From Streptomyces cylindrosporus (GTDB taxonomy: Bacteria; Actinomycetota; Actinomycetes; Streptomycetales; Streptomycetaceae), in NCBI RefSeq assembly GCF_022698165.1, contig NZ_JALDAY010000001.1, forward strand, positions 124,001 through 188,000: DNA of 64,000 nt, written 5' to 3'. The notes below the pieces were generated by a model. That model was not told the DNA's origin. It made no database searches and saw only the letters and a program-made list of their open reading frames with translations. The number at the start of each line of letters is the position of its first letter. Positions within the stretch are counted from its first letter, which is position 1. The position numbers and the translations under genes are program-made. Below are positions 23,044 to 32,172 of the stretch, piece by piece.

Positions 23044-25731
23044 GTGGATTTGCCGGGGAATTTGAGGAGCGGCGGTGTTCCAGGGCTTCTGGTGACGGGC
23101 CGTTATCGGCTGGTCGAAAGTATCGGGCAGGGGGGAATGGGGCGGGTGTGGCGAGCCGCCGACGAAATGCTCGACCGCCCGGTCGCCGTCAAGGAGATGC
23201 GGATAGACGGCCTGGACGCGGAGGACACCCGAACCCGTCGTGAACGCACCCTGCGCGAGGCCAGGGCGACCGCGCGGATCGACCACCCCAACGTCGTACG
23301 GGTCTACGACGTGGTGGACGAGGGCGAACGCCTGTGGATCGTGATGGAGTTGGTGAACGGCCGCTCCCTGGAACGGATCATGGTGGAGGACGGCCCGCTG
23401 AGCGCGCGTGAGACGGCCCGCATCGGCCTGGGTCTCGTCGCCGCCCTGCGTCAGGTGCACGCCCGCGGAGTCCTGCACCGGGACATCAAGCCGGGCAACG
23501 TGCTGGTCGAGGGCGCGGGTGAGCTCGGCGAGCGCATGGTCCTCACCGACTTCGGCATCGCCGCGATCCAGGACGCGAAGGCGCTCACGATGGTCGGCAT
23601 GCTGGTCGGCTCGCCGGACTACATGGCCCCCGAGCGGGTCTCCGGCCGCCCCCAGGGCCCGCCCTCGGACATCTGGTCCCTCGGCGCGACGCTGTGCGCG
23701 GCGCTGGGCGGCCGCTCGCCCTTCTCCCGCGACACGACCCTGGCGACCCTGCACGCGGTCCTGTACGAGGAGCCCGAGATCCCGGCCGCGGCGGGGCCGT
23801 TGAGCGAGGTCCTGGCGGCCCTGCTGGAGAAGGAACCGGAGGTCAGGCCGGGCCTGCCCGACCTGGAGGAGGCCCTGCGGCCCCTCGCGTTCCCCGCGTC
23901 CACGCCGACGCTGCCGGTGGGCGGGGGAGAAGCGGGGGAGCAGGCGCCGGCCGAGGTGGAGGCCACCGGGGCGGAGGCTGCCGGGGCGGAGGCCGCCGGG
24001 GCCGAGCGGGAGACGGACCTCGTCGCCGAGCCGGCAGGAGGGGAGCCGTCAGGAGACCTGGAGTCCGACCCGTCGGTGCCTGAACACGCCGTGGCACTGG
24101 AGAAGCGGGCGCCGCGGCCGAGGCCTGGGCCATCGGAAGCGACGGAGGTGCCGGGGACCCGGGAAGACCGGGGAGGCCGGGAAGACCGGGGAGGCCGGGA
24201 AGACTGGGAAGGCCGGGAAGACCGGGCGATTCGGGAAGACCAGGCGGTGCGGCAAGCCGAGCAGGTCGAGGAACCGACCCCTCCGGCCCCCTGGCCCCCG
24301 AACGAATCACCCACCCCCGCCTACCTGGAGACCCGTTTCGTACGACCCGTCCACGACCCCAGGCAACCCGAGCCGGAGCCCGAGGACGCGATCCCGCCGG
24401 ACCACAGGGACACCCACGACTTCGGCCACCGCCGGCCACCGGCCCCGCACCCCACCGGCGACCACACACCCGCCGCCTTCCCCACCTCCGACGAGCCGCC
24501 CACCCCCAGCGCCTCCACGGAAGTCCCCTCCGAACTCCGCCCGGACGCCCGCTCCGAGACCCCGTCCGTCCCAGCACCACCGCGACCGAACCCGACCCCA
24601 CACCAGGACGACGCCGCCCACCCGGCAACCCTGGCCCCGCACTCGGACGAACCCGCCGCCCACCCGGCAACCCTGGCTCCGCACTCGGACGATCCCGCCG
24701 CCCACCCGGCGACCCTGGCCCCGCATCGGGACGCATCCGCCGTACCGCCGGCAACCCCTGTCCCGGGTCGGGACGCATCCGCCGTACCCCCGGCGTCGCT
24801 TGCTCCGCATCCGGACCTATCCGCCGCCCACCCGGCAACCCTGGCCCCGCGCCCGGACGAATCCGCCGCACCCCCGGCGTCCCCCGCCCCGCGCCCCGGC
24901 ACCCCCGAACCCCCCACCGTAAAGCGCGGCGGTGTCTCCCTGATCCGAGCCTCGGGGCCCGCGACCCAGCGCCCCGCGCACCCGAACGGTGCCGACCACG
25001 AGCGTCGTACGCGGCCTGCCCTCGGCTCCCACCCGCTCAGGACACCCGAGCGCCAGGCCGAGCCGTCCGGTCCGGCAGGTCCGGCCGGTCCGCTCGCGCC
25101 TGCCGGGCCCCGGCGCGGTCGTCGTCGTATCGGAGTCTTCGCGGGGGCCGGGGTCGCCGCCGTCGCCGCGGTCGTCGTCGTGCTGCTGCTCGCCAACTCC
25201 GGGTCGCCCGGCGGCGACAAGGCGAACGGGGCATCGACCTCGCCGTCCGCGTCCGCGTCCGCCACCAGCCCTTCGCCCACCGTCGAGGGCACCACCCGCC
25301 CCCGCACCCTGCCCCCCGGCACCCACGAGGAGGCCGGCGGATACGCCTGGGCCACCCCCAAGGGCTGGCGGCGGGACGTGAAGACGGGGGCCGAGGTGCA
25401 CTACACCTCCCCGGACACCGCCCAGGAACTCGTCGCCAAGTCCTCGGTGGCACGCGGCGACCTGGTGAAGACGTGGGAGCAGTCGGAGCAGAACGCCCGC
25501 CAGGGCCGGGACTACCGGAAGATCCGCTTCGAGCAGACGACCTTCCGCGGCAACCCGGCCGTGGTCTGGGAGTACACGGTCACCGTCAACGGCGTCCCCT
25601 GGCACGCCCGCCTCCTGGGCTTCAACCAGGACGGCAGGTCGTACCAGGTCAACATCTGGTACCACCCGGACGTGGAGGCCCAGGCGGTCAAGACCTACGA
25701 CAAGGTCAAGGACAGCTTCACGGTGCTTTGA
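23044..25731 (+). CDS. Transmembrane Ser/Thr protein kinase (PknB-type) with repeat-rich linker
   Basis: An 895-residue eukaryotic-type kinase. The Gly loop is IGQGGMGRVW, the ATP lysine is K50 (VAVKEM), the catalytic loop HRDIKPGN starts at H145, DFG is at D169, and APE follows in YMAPERV. After the kinase domain (to about 285) comes a long low-complexity linker with two tandem-repeat arrays, then one transmembrane helix (about 696-718) and an extracellular domain of about 175 residues with no PASTA repeats. The start GTG at 23044 follows GAGGGGGT; GTG codons at 22993 and 23002 are alternatives. The stop overlaps the convergent permease gene by 14 bp. Confidence 0.88.
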   Translation: MDLPGNLRSGGVPGLLVTGRYRLVESIGQGGMGRVWRAADEMLDRPVAVKEMRIDGLDAEDTRTRRERTLREARATARIDHPNVVRVYDVVDEGERLWIVMELVNGRSLERIMVEDGPLSARETARIGLGLVAALRQVHARGVLHRDIKPGNVLVEGAGELGERMVLTDFGIAAIQDAKALTMVGMLVGSPDYMAPERVSGRPQGPPSDIWSLGATLCAALGGRSPFSRDTTLATLHAVLYEEPEIPAAAGPLSEVLAALLEKEPEVRPGLPDLEEALRPLAFPASTPTLPVGGGEAGEQAPAEVEATGAEAAGAEAAGAERETDLVAEPAGGEPSGDLESDPSVPEHAVALEKRAPRPRPGPSEATEVPGTREDRGGREDRGGREDWEGREDRAIREDQAVRQAEQVEEPTPPAPWPPNESPTPAYLETRFVRPVHDPRQPEPEPEDAIPPDHRDTHDFGHRRPPAPHPTGDHTPAAFPTSDEPPTPSASTEVPSELRPDARSETPSVPAPPRPNPTPHQDDAAHPATLAPHSDEPAAHPATLAPHSDDPAAHPATLAPHRDASAVPPATPVPGRDASAVPPASLAPHPDLSAAHPATLAPRPDESAAPPASPAPRPGTPEPPTVKRGGVSLIRASGPATQRPAHPNGADHERRTRPALGSHPLRTPERQAEPSGPAGPAGPLAPAGPRRGRRRIGVFAGAGVAAVAAVVVVLLLANSGSPGGDKANGASTSPSASASATSPSPTVEGTTRPRTLPPGTHEEAGGYAWATPKGWRRDVKTGAEVHYTSPDTAQELVAKSSVARGDLVKTWEQSEQNARQGRDYRKIRFEQTTFRGNPAVVWEYTVTVNGVPWHARLLGFNQDGRSYQVNIWYHPDVEAQAVKTYDKVKDSFTVL
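24163..24252 (+). repeat. Five 18-bp tandem repeats inside the kinase gene
   Basis: Units of 18 bp beginning GAAGAC encode EDRGGR, EDRGGR, EDWEGR, EDRAIR and EDQAVR. The first two units are identical at the DNA level, suggesting recent slippage. The charged hexapeptides probably form an extended or helical spacer. Confidence 0.85.
24613..24906 (+). repeat. Seven 42-bp tandem repeats inside the kinase gene
   Basis: Seven 42-bp units encode 14-residue repeats of the type AAHPATLAPHSDEP. Units 1-3 are nearly identical; units 4-7 drift (for example AVPPASLAPHPDLS). The Pro/Ala/His-rich array lies in the juxtamembrane linker and should be extended. Confidence 0.85.
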
Positions 25732-27139
25732 CGGGGTCCTTGGACGTGGCCCGGTCCTCGACCGCGGCCGTCGTCCGTCCGCCGCGCACCCTCTCCTTCA
25801 CGAAGGCGATGGCCAGTACGACCGCGGCGACCAGCAGCGACAGCAGTACCGTCTCGCGGCCGTCGTGCTCCGTGTCGGTCAGCATGTAGCCGAGCACGAA
25901 CACGATCAACGCGGCCGTCGCCCAGGTCAGATACGGGTACAGCCACATCTTCACGACCAGCTTCTCCGGCGCCTCGGCCTGGATGATACGCCGCATCCGC
26001 AGCTGCGAGAAGCAGATCACCAGCCACACGAACAGGGCCACCGCACCACTGGAGTTGACCAGGAAGAGGAAGACCGAGTCCGGGAAGCGGTAGTTGAAGA
26101 AGACGGCCACGAAGCCGAAGACGACGGAGGCCACGATCGCGGCCATCGGCACGCCCCGCGAGGTGGTCCTCGCGAACGCCTTCGGCGCGTCGCCCCGCTG
26201 CCCGAGCGAGAAGGCCATCCGGGAGGCCGTGTAGAGGCCGGAGTTGAGGCAGGAGAGCACCGACGTCAGCACGATGAAGTTCATGATCTGACCGGCGTGC
26301 GCGATGCCGAGGGAGTCGAGGGCGGCGACGTACGAGCCCTTGTCCTTGATGGACGGGTCGTTCCACGGCAGCAGGGTGACGACGACGAAGATCGAGCCCA
26401 GGTAGAAGACGCCGATCCGCCAGATGATGCTGTTCGTCGACTTCGTCACCGCGCGCTGCGGGTCCTCCGACTCGCCGGCCGCCAGCGTCGCGATCTCGCT
26501 GCCCATGAAGGAGAAGACGACCAGCAGTACGCCCGTGAGGATCGCGCCGGGCCCGTTCGGCAGGAAGCCGCCGTGGTCGGTGAGGTTGCCCAGGCCCGCC
26601 TTGTCGCTGTCGACGCCCGGCAGCACACCGAACACCGCGAGCGCGCCGACGACGATGAACGCGCCGATCGCCACGACCTTGATTCCGGCGAACCAGAACT
26701 CGAACTCGCCGTAGGAGCCGACGGAGACGAGGTTGGTCGCGGTCAGCACGACCATCACGATCAGCGCCCAGCCCCACTGCGGCACGGCCGGGATCCAGCC
26801 CTCCAGGATCTTGGCGCCGGCGGTGGCCTCCACCGCGAGCACCACGACCCAGAAGAACCAGTACAGCCAGCCGATGGAGAACCCGGCCCAGCGGCCGAGC
26901 GCGCGGTCGGCGTGCGCCGAGAAGGAGCCGGAGGTGGGGTTGGCGGCGGACATCTCGCCGAGCATCCGCATCACGAGGACGACGAGCGTGCCGACGAGGG
27001 CGTACGACAGGAGGATGCCGGGGCCTGCCGTGGCGATGCCGGAGCTGGAGCCGACGAAGAGGCCGGCGCCGATGACGCCGCCGATGGCGATCATCGACAG
27101 ATGGCGGTTCTTGAGGCCTGCTTGGAGCCCGGAAGTCAT
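25718..27139 (-). CDS. Amino acid permease (APC superfamily, GabP/AnsP type)
   Basis: A 473-residue secondary transporter with about 12 transmembrane helices. It opens with the AAT-family signature LKNRHLSMIAIGGVIGAGLF and continues with GPGILLSYALVGTLVVLVMR and the helix-8/9 motif YTASRMAFSLGQRGDAPKAF. The closest described families carry GABA, asparagine or proline; the substrate is not assignable. The start ATG at 27139 is preceded by AAAGGAATTCC. It is monocistronic and convergent with the kinase gene. Confidence 0.85.
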   Translation of the reverse strand: MTSGLQAGLKNRHLSMIAIGGVIGAGLFVGSSSGIATAGPGILLSYALVGTLVVLVMRMLGEMSAANPTSGSFSAHADRALGRWAGFSIGWLYWFFWVVVLAVEATAGAKILEGWIPAVPQWGWALIVMVVLTATNLVSVGSYGEFEFWFAGIKVVAIGAFIVVGALAVFGVLPGVDSDKAGLGNLTDHGGFLPNGPGAILTGVLLVVFSFMGSEIATLAAGESEDPQRAVTKSTNSIIWRIGVFYLGSIFVVVTLLPWNDPSIKDKGSYVAALDSLGIAHAGQIMNFIVLTSVLSCLNSGLYTASRMAFSLGQRGDAPKAFARTTSRGVPMAAIVASVVFGFVAVFFNYRFPDSVFLFLVNSSGAVALFVWLVICFSQLRMRRIIQAEAPEKLVVKMWLYPYLTWATAALIVFVLGYMLTDTEHDGRETVLLSLLVAAVVLAIAFVKERVRGGRTTAAVEDRATSKDPVKAP

Positions 27140-27346
27140 GGGGGGAATTCCTTTGCGCCGGGTGAGCGGTCTCCCGTACTGGGGTCTGTACGAGTCGGGC
27201 CAGTGAATCGCAGGCAAAGGAATTCTTGAACCTTTGAATCCAGATCGTTACTTGAGGTTTTCTTGAGGTTCCGTGGTGGGCCTTGGATTTTTCCTGGTCG
27301 ACACCCCGGGCTGCTGCCCCGAAACCGCCATGTCACACTCGGAGCC

Positions 27347-27835
27347 ATGCGCGTGTATCTCGGCTCCGACCATGCCGGCTTCGAACTCAAGAACCACCTC
27401 GTCGAGTGGCTCAAGCAGGCCGGCCACGACCCCGTCGACTGCGGCCCGCACATCTACGACGCCCAGGACGACTACCCGCCCTTCTGCCTCCGCGCCGCGG
27501 AGAAGACGGCCGCGGACCCCGACGCCCTCGGCATCGTGATCGGCGGCTCCGGCAACGGCGAGCAGATCGCCGCGAACAAGGTGAAGGGCGTGCGGGCGGC
27601 CCTCGCGTGGAGCGAGGAGACCGCGTCGCTCGGGCGGCAGCACAACAACGCCAACGTCGTGGCGGTGGGCGCGCGCATGCACACGCAGGAGGAGGCGACG
27701 AAGTTCGTCGAGACCTTCCTGGGCACGCCTTTCTCGGGCGACGAGCGGCACGCGCGGCGCATCGAGATGCTGGCGGAGTACGAGACGACGGGCGACCTGC
27801 CGCCGATCCCGGCGCATCACCCGCAGCAGGACTGA
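27347..27835 (+). CDS. rpiB: Ribose-5-phosphate isomerase B
   Basis: A 162-residue RpiB/LacAB enzyme interconverting ribose 5-phosphate and ribulose 5-phosphate in the pentose phosphate pathway. The opening is MRVYLGSDHAGFELK; the active loop GGSGNGEQIAANKVKG carries E72 where many RpiB enzymes use a Cys, as in the mycobacterial type. The anion-binding stretch is RQHNNANVVAVGAR. The ATG at 27347 has GGAG 2 nt upstream, which is tight spacing. It is followed 32 nt later by the DNA glycosylase gene, probably on the same transcript. Confidence 0.92.
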   Translation: MRVYLGSDHAGFELKNHLVEWLKQAGHDPVDCGPHIYDAQDDYPPFCLRAAEKTAADPDALGIVIGGSGNGEQIAANKVKGVRAALAWSEETASLGRQHNNANVVAVGARMHTQEEATKFVETFLGTPFSGDERHARRIEMLAEYETTGDLPPIPAHHPQQD

Positions 27836-27867
27836 TCGCCCCCTGGGGGCTGGAAGGAACAGGAACC

Positions 27868-28677
27868 GTGCCCGAGGGGCATACGATTCACCGGCTCGCG
27901 CTGGACTACGCCGACCGCTTCGCCGGCCGCCCCGCACGCGTCACCAGCCCCCAGGGCAAGTTCTCCGACGCCGCCGAGCTGCTCGACGGCTCCCACCTCA
28001 CCCGTACCGAGGCCCACGGCAAGCACCTGTTCCTCGGGTTCCGGGACACCGACTGGGTCCACATCCACCTCGGGCTCTTCGGCAAGGTCGGCTTCGGTGA
28101 CGCCCCGGCGCCCCCGCCCACCGACACCGTCCGCCTCCGCCTCGCGAACGGCACGTCGTACGTCGACCTGCGCGGCCCGACGACCTGCGCCCTCATCACG
28201 GACGCCGAGAAGGACGCCATACACGCCCGCCTCGGCCCCGACCCGCTGCGCGCCGACGCCGACCCGCAGTCGGCGTACAAGAAGATCTCCCGCAGCCGTA
28301 CGACGATCGCCGCGCTCCTCATGGACCAGAAGGTGATCGCCGGCGTCGGCAACGTCTACCGCGCCGAGGTCCTCTTCCGCCACGGCATCGACCCCTACCG
28401 CCTCGGCAAGGACGTCACCCCGGCCGAGTGGGACGCCGTCTGGACCGACCTGGTCGCGCTGATGCGCGAGGGCGTCCGGAACAACCGGATCGACACCGTC
28501 CGCCCCGAGCACACCCCGGAGGCGATGGGCCGCCCACCGCGCGTCGACGACCACGGCGGCGAGGTGTACGTCTACCGCCGCGCCACCCTGCCCTGCCACA
28601 TCTGCGGCGACGAGATCCACACCGCCGACCTCGCCGCCCGCAACCTCTTCTGGTGCCCTTCCTGCCAGCGGCGCTGA
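27868..28677 (+). CDS. Fpg/Nei-family DNA glycosylase/AP lyase
   Basis: A 269-residue base-excision repair enzyme for oxidised bases. After Met removal the catalytic Pro and Glu are in PEGHTIHRLA. The H2TH region is DQKVIAGVGNVYRAEVLFRHGI, and the C-terminal zinc finger is CHICGDEIHTADLAARNLFW with a final CPSC pair. The EGHTIHR opening fits the actinobacterial Nei1/Nei2 branch rather than MutM (PELPEVE). The start is GTG at 27868, with AGGAA just before. Its stop is separated by 1 nt from the stop of the convergent acetyltransferase gene. Confidence 0.88.
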   Translation: MPEGHTIHRLALDYADRFAGRPARVTSPQGKFSDAAELLDGSHLTRTEAHGKHLFLGFRDTDWVHIHLGLFGKVGFGDAPAPPPTDTVRLRLANGTSYVDLRGPTTCALITDAEKDAIHARLGPDPLRADADPQSAYKKISRSRTTIAALLMDQKVIAGVGNVYRAEVLFRHGIDPYRLGKDVTPAEWDAVWTDLVALMREGVRNNRIDTVRPEHTPEAMGRPPRVDDHGGEVYVYRRATLPCHICGDEIHTADLAARNLFWCPSCQRR

Positions 28678-28678
28678 G

Positions 28679-29908
28679 CTAGAACCCGTGCGGCAGCCAG
28701 GGTGCCGCGGTCGACGTGAACGCGAGCGACGCCTCCGTCAGCGCGCCCTGCCGCAGCTCCCGTACCCGGCCGGCCGCGGCGAGCGCTCCCAGGGTCACGC
28801 CGCCGAGGTACGCCGAGCCCAACTCCCGTACGGACAGGGCGAGATCGGCCGTGTCCTCGGTCCGCTCGCAGGACGCGCCCTTCGCGTCGCCGGTCAGCCG
28901 CCAACGCCCGCCGTTCCAGGGGCAGAAGGCGTCCTCGACCTCCAACACCACGTCCACCGGCGCCTGGTACGTACGGGCCTCCAGCGCGCCGCCCACGTCC
29001 ACCAGACGGACGTACAGCGAGTCGCGGAGCCGCCGGCCGCACCGCCGCAGGTCGGACACCATGTACTGCCACGCCTCGTCCACCGGCCGCCCGCGCGCGC
29101 TCAGCGTCGACGTCAGGTCGATGTCGAACAGGAACCGCCACAGCGCGGCGTGCGCCGCCGGGTCCAGGGCCTCGGCGTCCGACAGGACCACCGTGCCCTT
29201 GGGGCCCGCGTGGTCCCACTCCGGCTTGATCCGGAACCGCGCGTACCCGACGACCTCGCCCTCCCGCTCCGCGAGCACACACTGCAGCGGCGAGGCCCCG
29301 TCCCGCTCACCCTCCGGATCGAGCACCCACAGCCGCTCCCAGCCCGGGATCCGCGCCACCATCCCCGGCCGCCGGGACACCAGCCGCGCGTACACCGCCT
29401 CACAGGCGCCCAGCGCCTCGGTCGGCGAGGCGTACCGCAGCCGTACGTCGTCGGTGCCCGGCGGCACCGACAGCGTCACGCGGGACGTGTCGATCTCGGC
29501 GTTCACGTGCTGCGTCGCGGCGCCGTACCCGAACCGGCCGTAGATCTCCGGCTCGGACGCCGTCAGCACCGCCAGCGGCTCGCCCCAGGACCGTACGTCG
29601 TCCAGCTGCCGCCGCATCATGGACCTCAGCACCCCGCGCCGCCGGTGCGTCGCGGCCACGCTGACCATGGTGACGCCGGCCGCGGCCACCGAGGCCCCGC
29701 CGGGCACCGTCAGCCGGAAGCTGAACGCCCCGGCGGTCCCGACGCACCGGTCCCCGTCCCAGGCGCCGACGGACCGCTCCGTCTCGGTGATCTCACGCCA
29801 GAGCGCCCGCTCCTCGGCGGACTCCGGCATTCCGCCGAAGGCCCGGAGCAGGTTGTCGTACCACTCGTCCCACTCGCTCTCCGCGAGCGCCCGCAAGTCA
29901 GTCCCCAT
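28679..29908 (-). CDS. GNAT acetyltransferase, Eis-like (enhanced intracellular survival family)
   Basis: A 409-residue protein with two tandem GNAT-type domains and a sterol-carrier-like C-terminal domain, as in mycobacterial Eis. The acetyl-CoA loop is VAATHRRRGVLRSMMRRQLDD, and EPEIYGRFGYG is a family motif. The C-terminal carboxylate is Phe (PWLPHGF), the position Eis uses for catalysis. Eis acetylates amines, including aminoglycosides, at several positions; the natural substrate here is unknown. Divergent from the SpoIIE-type phosphatase at 30092. Confidence 0.85.
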   Translation of the reverse strand: MGTDLRALAESEWDEWYDNLLRAFGGMPESAEERALWREITETERSVGAWDGDRCVGTAGAFSFRLTVPGGASVAAAGVTMVSVAATHRRRGVLRSMMRRQLDDVRSWGEPLAVLTASEPEIYGRFGYGAATQHVNAEIDTSRVTLSVPPGTDDVRLRYASPTEALGACEAVYARLVSRRPGMVARIPGWERLWVLDPEGERDGASPLQCVLAEREGEVVGYARFRIKPEWDHAGPKGTVVLSDAEALDPAAHAALWRFLFDIDLTSTLSARGRPVDEAWQYMVSDLRRCGRRLRDSLYVRLVDVGGALEARTYQAPVDVVLEVEDAFCPWNGGRWRLTGDAKGASCERTEDTADLALSVRELGSAYLGGVTLGALAAAGRVRELRQGALTEASLAFTSTAAPWLPHGF

Positions 29909-29963
29909 GAACCATGCCTACCAGGGCCCCGCGGGGCGAGCGAGGGAATTTCTCCGGACAATT

Positions 29964-29997
29964 CGTGAACGCCCCTGTGCAAAACGGGGCGTTCACG
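29964..29997. promoter_or_regulatory. 12-bp inverted repeat between divergent acetyltransferase and phosphatase genes
   Basis: Perfect arms CGTGAACGCCCC (29964-29975) and GGGGCGTTCACG (29986-29997) with a 10-nt A-rich loop, in a 183-bp divergent intergenic region. A terminator has no obvious use there, so an operator or 5'-UTR hairpin is more likely. Confidence 0.5.
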
Positions 29998-30091
29998 GTC
30001 CGAAGGGTGACTGTGAAGTTGAACCTCGGATGGGGGACAAGTCGTACCTCCTGTGCCAAGTGGCGGGTCCGACGGATAAGGTCCCGAACTA

Positions 30092-31273
30092 ATGGCAGCA
30101 GGACGAGAGCGGCGCGCGGCGGCCGAGACGTTCACGGCCCGGTTGAGGATCCAGTGGCACCGGGCCCGCGTCGGCCTGCGCAGAAGCGCCGTGGACTACT
30201 TCCGCGGCGACGGCTCGGACTGGGTCGCGCTCGCCGGACTGCTGCTGACCATCCCCCTGATCGCGGGCGTGACCCTCGTGAACTCCGTGTGGTGTTCACC
30301 GGCCGCCCTGGTCGTCCCGATCGTCGCGGGCGGGCTGCTGCTGCGCCCGGCCAGCCTGCTCGGCCTGTACGCGGCCGCCGCCACCGCGCTGATCGTGGAG
30401 TCGGTCAAGCTCGGCCCGTACACCGAGGGGCCCTCGCGGGTCACGCCCGGCGTGGTGCTGGTCGTGGCCGCCTGCGGGTTCTTCGGGCTGCTCGTCGCGC
30501 AGTTCCGCAGCCGGGTCGGTGTGCCGTGGCGGCGCGGCGGGACCATGCTCTTCGACCTGCGCGAGCGGATCCGGGTGCAGAGCAAGCTGCCCACGCTGCC
30601 GGACGGCTGGCACCGCGAGATGGCCCTGCGGCCGGCCGGCGGGCAGTCCTTCTCCGGCGACTTCGTGGTGGCGTCCCGTACGAACGGCGGCCGCACCCTG
30701 GAGGTCGTCCTGACGGACGTCTCCGGCAAGGGCATGGACGCGGGCTCGCGGGCGCTGCTGCTGTCGGGCGCCTTCGGCGGCCTGCTGGGCTCGCTGCCGC
30801 CGCACGCCTTCCTCCCCGCGGCGAACGGCTATCTGCTCCGCCAGGACTGGGACGAGGGCTTCGCGACCTCGATCCACCTGGTCCTGGACCTCGACTCCGG
30901 CGACTACGAGCTGTACTCGGCGGGCCATCCGCCGGGCCTGCAGCTGAGCGCGGGCAGCGGACGCTGGGAGGAGAAGGCGGCCGAGGGCCCGCTGCTGGGC
31001 GTGTACGACGGTGCCCAGTTCGACCCCGTGAAGGGGTCGCTGCGGCCCGGTGACGTGTTGATGCTGTTCACGGACGGGCTGGTGGAGACCTCCGACCGGG
31101 ACATCGTCGAGGGCATCGACCGCCTCACCGGGGAGGCCGACCGGTATGTGGCCGGCGGCTTCCACGGCGCCGCCTGGCACCTCATCGAGGCGGTCGCCCG
31201 GGACGTCAACGACGACCGGGCCCTGCTGCTGATCTGCCGCGAGGGCCCGACGGCGGCGGCGAAGCCCCTGTAG
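30092..31273 (+). CDS. Membrane-bound SpoIIE-type PP2C phosphatase
   Basis: A 393-residue protein with an N-terminal membrane part of about four helices (GLLLTIPLIAGVTLV, GLYAAAATALIVESV, GVVLVVAACGFFGLLVAQF) and a C-terminal SpoIIE/RsbU phosphatase domain. Metal-binding motifs are SGDFVVASR, VVLTDVSGKGMDAG, YSAGHPPG and MLFTDGLVE. Such enzymes dephosphorylate anti-anti-sigma factors in partner-switching circuits; no partner is adjacent, though an anti-sigma-like ATPase occurs at the left end of the window. ATG start at 30092. Confidence 0.88.
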   Translation: MAAGRERRAAAETFTARLRIQWHRARVGLRRSAVDYFRGDGSDWVALAGLLLTIPLIAGVTLVNSVWCSPAALVVPIVAGGLLLRPASLLGLYAAAATALIVESVKLGPYTEGPSRVTPGVVLVVAACGFFGLLVAQFRSRVGVPWRRGGTMLFDLRERIRVQSKLPTLPDGWHREMALRPAGGQSFSGDFVVASRTNGGRTLEVVLTDVSGKGMDAGSRALLLSGAFGGLLGSLPPHAFLPAANGYLLRQDWDEGFATSIHLVLDLDSGDYELYSAGHPPGLQLSAGSGRWEEKAAEGPLLGVYDGAQFDPVKGSLRPGDVLMLFTDGLVETSDRDIVEGIDRLTGEADRYVAGGFHGAAWHLIEAVARDVNDDRALLLICREGPTAAAKPL

Positions 31274-31390
31274 ACCAGGGTGCCAAGGGTGGGGTTTACC
31301 CCCGCCCGCATCCGCCAGCCGCCCTCATCGCCCGATCCCACCCCCGGTCCGTAGCTTCGAAGCACCACCCCGGACCGGAAGGAACCAGGC

Positions 31391-32152
31391 ATGTCAGGCG
31401 ACTGGGCCGTAGAACTGCACGGAGTCCGCAAGCGCTACGGCCGCGGCGGCAACGCCGTGCACGCCCTCCGCGGCATCGACCTCACCCTCCCGCCCGGCTC
31501 CTTCACGGCGGTGATGGGCCCCTCCGGTTCCGGCAAGTCCACGTTCCTGCAGTGCGCGGCCGGCCTCGACCGCCCCAGCGCCGGAACCGTCCGGCTCGGC
31601 GGCACGGACATCACGGGCATGAAGGAGAACAAGCTCACGGCCTTGCGCCGCACCCGCCTGGGTTTCGTCTTCCAGGCCTTCAACCTCCTCCCCTCCCTCA
31701 CGGTCGAGCAGAACGTCGTCCTCCCGATGCGCCTGGCCGGCCACCGCCCCGACCGCCACCGCACCGCCGAGGTCCTCGCCCAGGTCGGCCTGGCCGACAA
31801 GGCCCGCCGCCGCCCCGGCCAGCTCTCCGGCGGCCAGCAGCAGCGCGTCGCGATCGCCCGCGCCCTGGTCACCCGCCCCGACGTCGTCTTCGCCGACGAG
31901 CCGACCGGCGCGCTGGACACCACCACGGCCGCCGAGATCCTCACCCTCCTGCGGGACGCCGTCGACACCCACGGCGCGACGGTCGTCATGGTCACCCACG
32001 ACCCGACGGCAGCGTCATGGGCGGACCGCGTCCTGTTCCTGGCGGACGGCGAGATAGCGGCCCACCTGAACCGCTCCCCGGCCTCCCACATCGCGGCCCA
32101 CATGACGGCACTCACGACTCCGCGGACGGCGTACGCGGAGACGGCCGCGTGA
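31391..32152 (+). CDS. ABC transporter ATP-binding protein (MacB/LolD type)
   Basis: A 253-residue ATPase with Walker A GPSGSGKST (about residues 43-51), Q-loop FVFQAFNLLPSLTVEQNV, signature LSGGQQQRVAIARAL, Walker B VVFADEPTGALD and switch VMVTHDPTAAS. This class pairs with FtsX-type permeases such as the one at 32558. AAGGAACC precedes the ATG. The two genes are separated by an unusual 405-bp region with tandem repeats and a nested hairpin. Likely exports a peptide, lipid or drug; the substrate is unknown. Confidence 0.9.
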   Translation: MSGDWAVELHGVRKRYGRGGNAVHALRGIDLTLPPGSFTAVMGPSGSGKSTFLQCAAGLDRPSAGTVRLGGTDITGMKENKLTALRRTRLGFVFQAFNLLPSLTVEQNVVLPMRLAGHRPDRHRTAEVLAQVGLADKARRRPGQLSGGQQQRVAIARALVTRPDVVFADEPTGALDTTTAAEILTLLRDAVDTHGATVVMVTHDPTAASWADRVLFLADGEIAAHLNRSPASHIAAHMTALTTPRTAYAETAA

Positions 32153-32172
32153 TGACCATCGACCGAGGGCCG

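Noticed and set aside
24163-24252. A CRISPR array
   Set aside because: The 18-bp units are contiguous and in frame inside a kinase gene, with no spacers; no cas gene is in the window.
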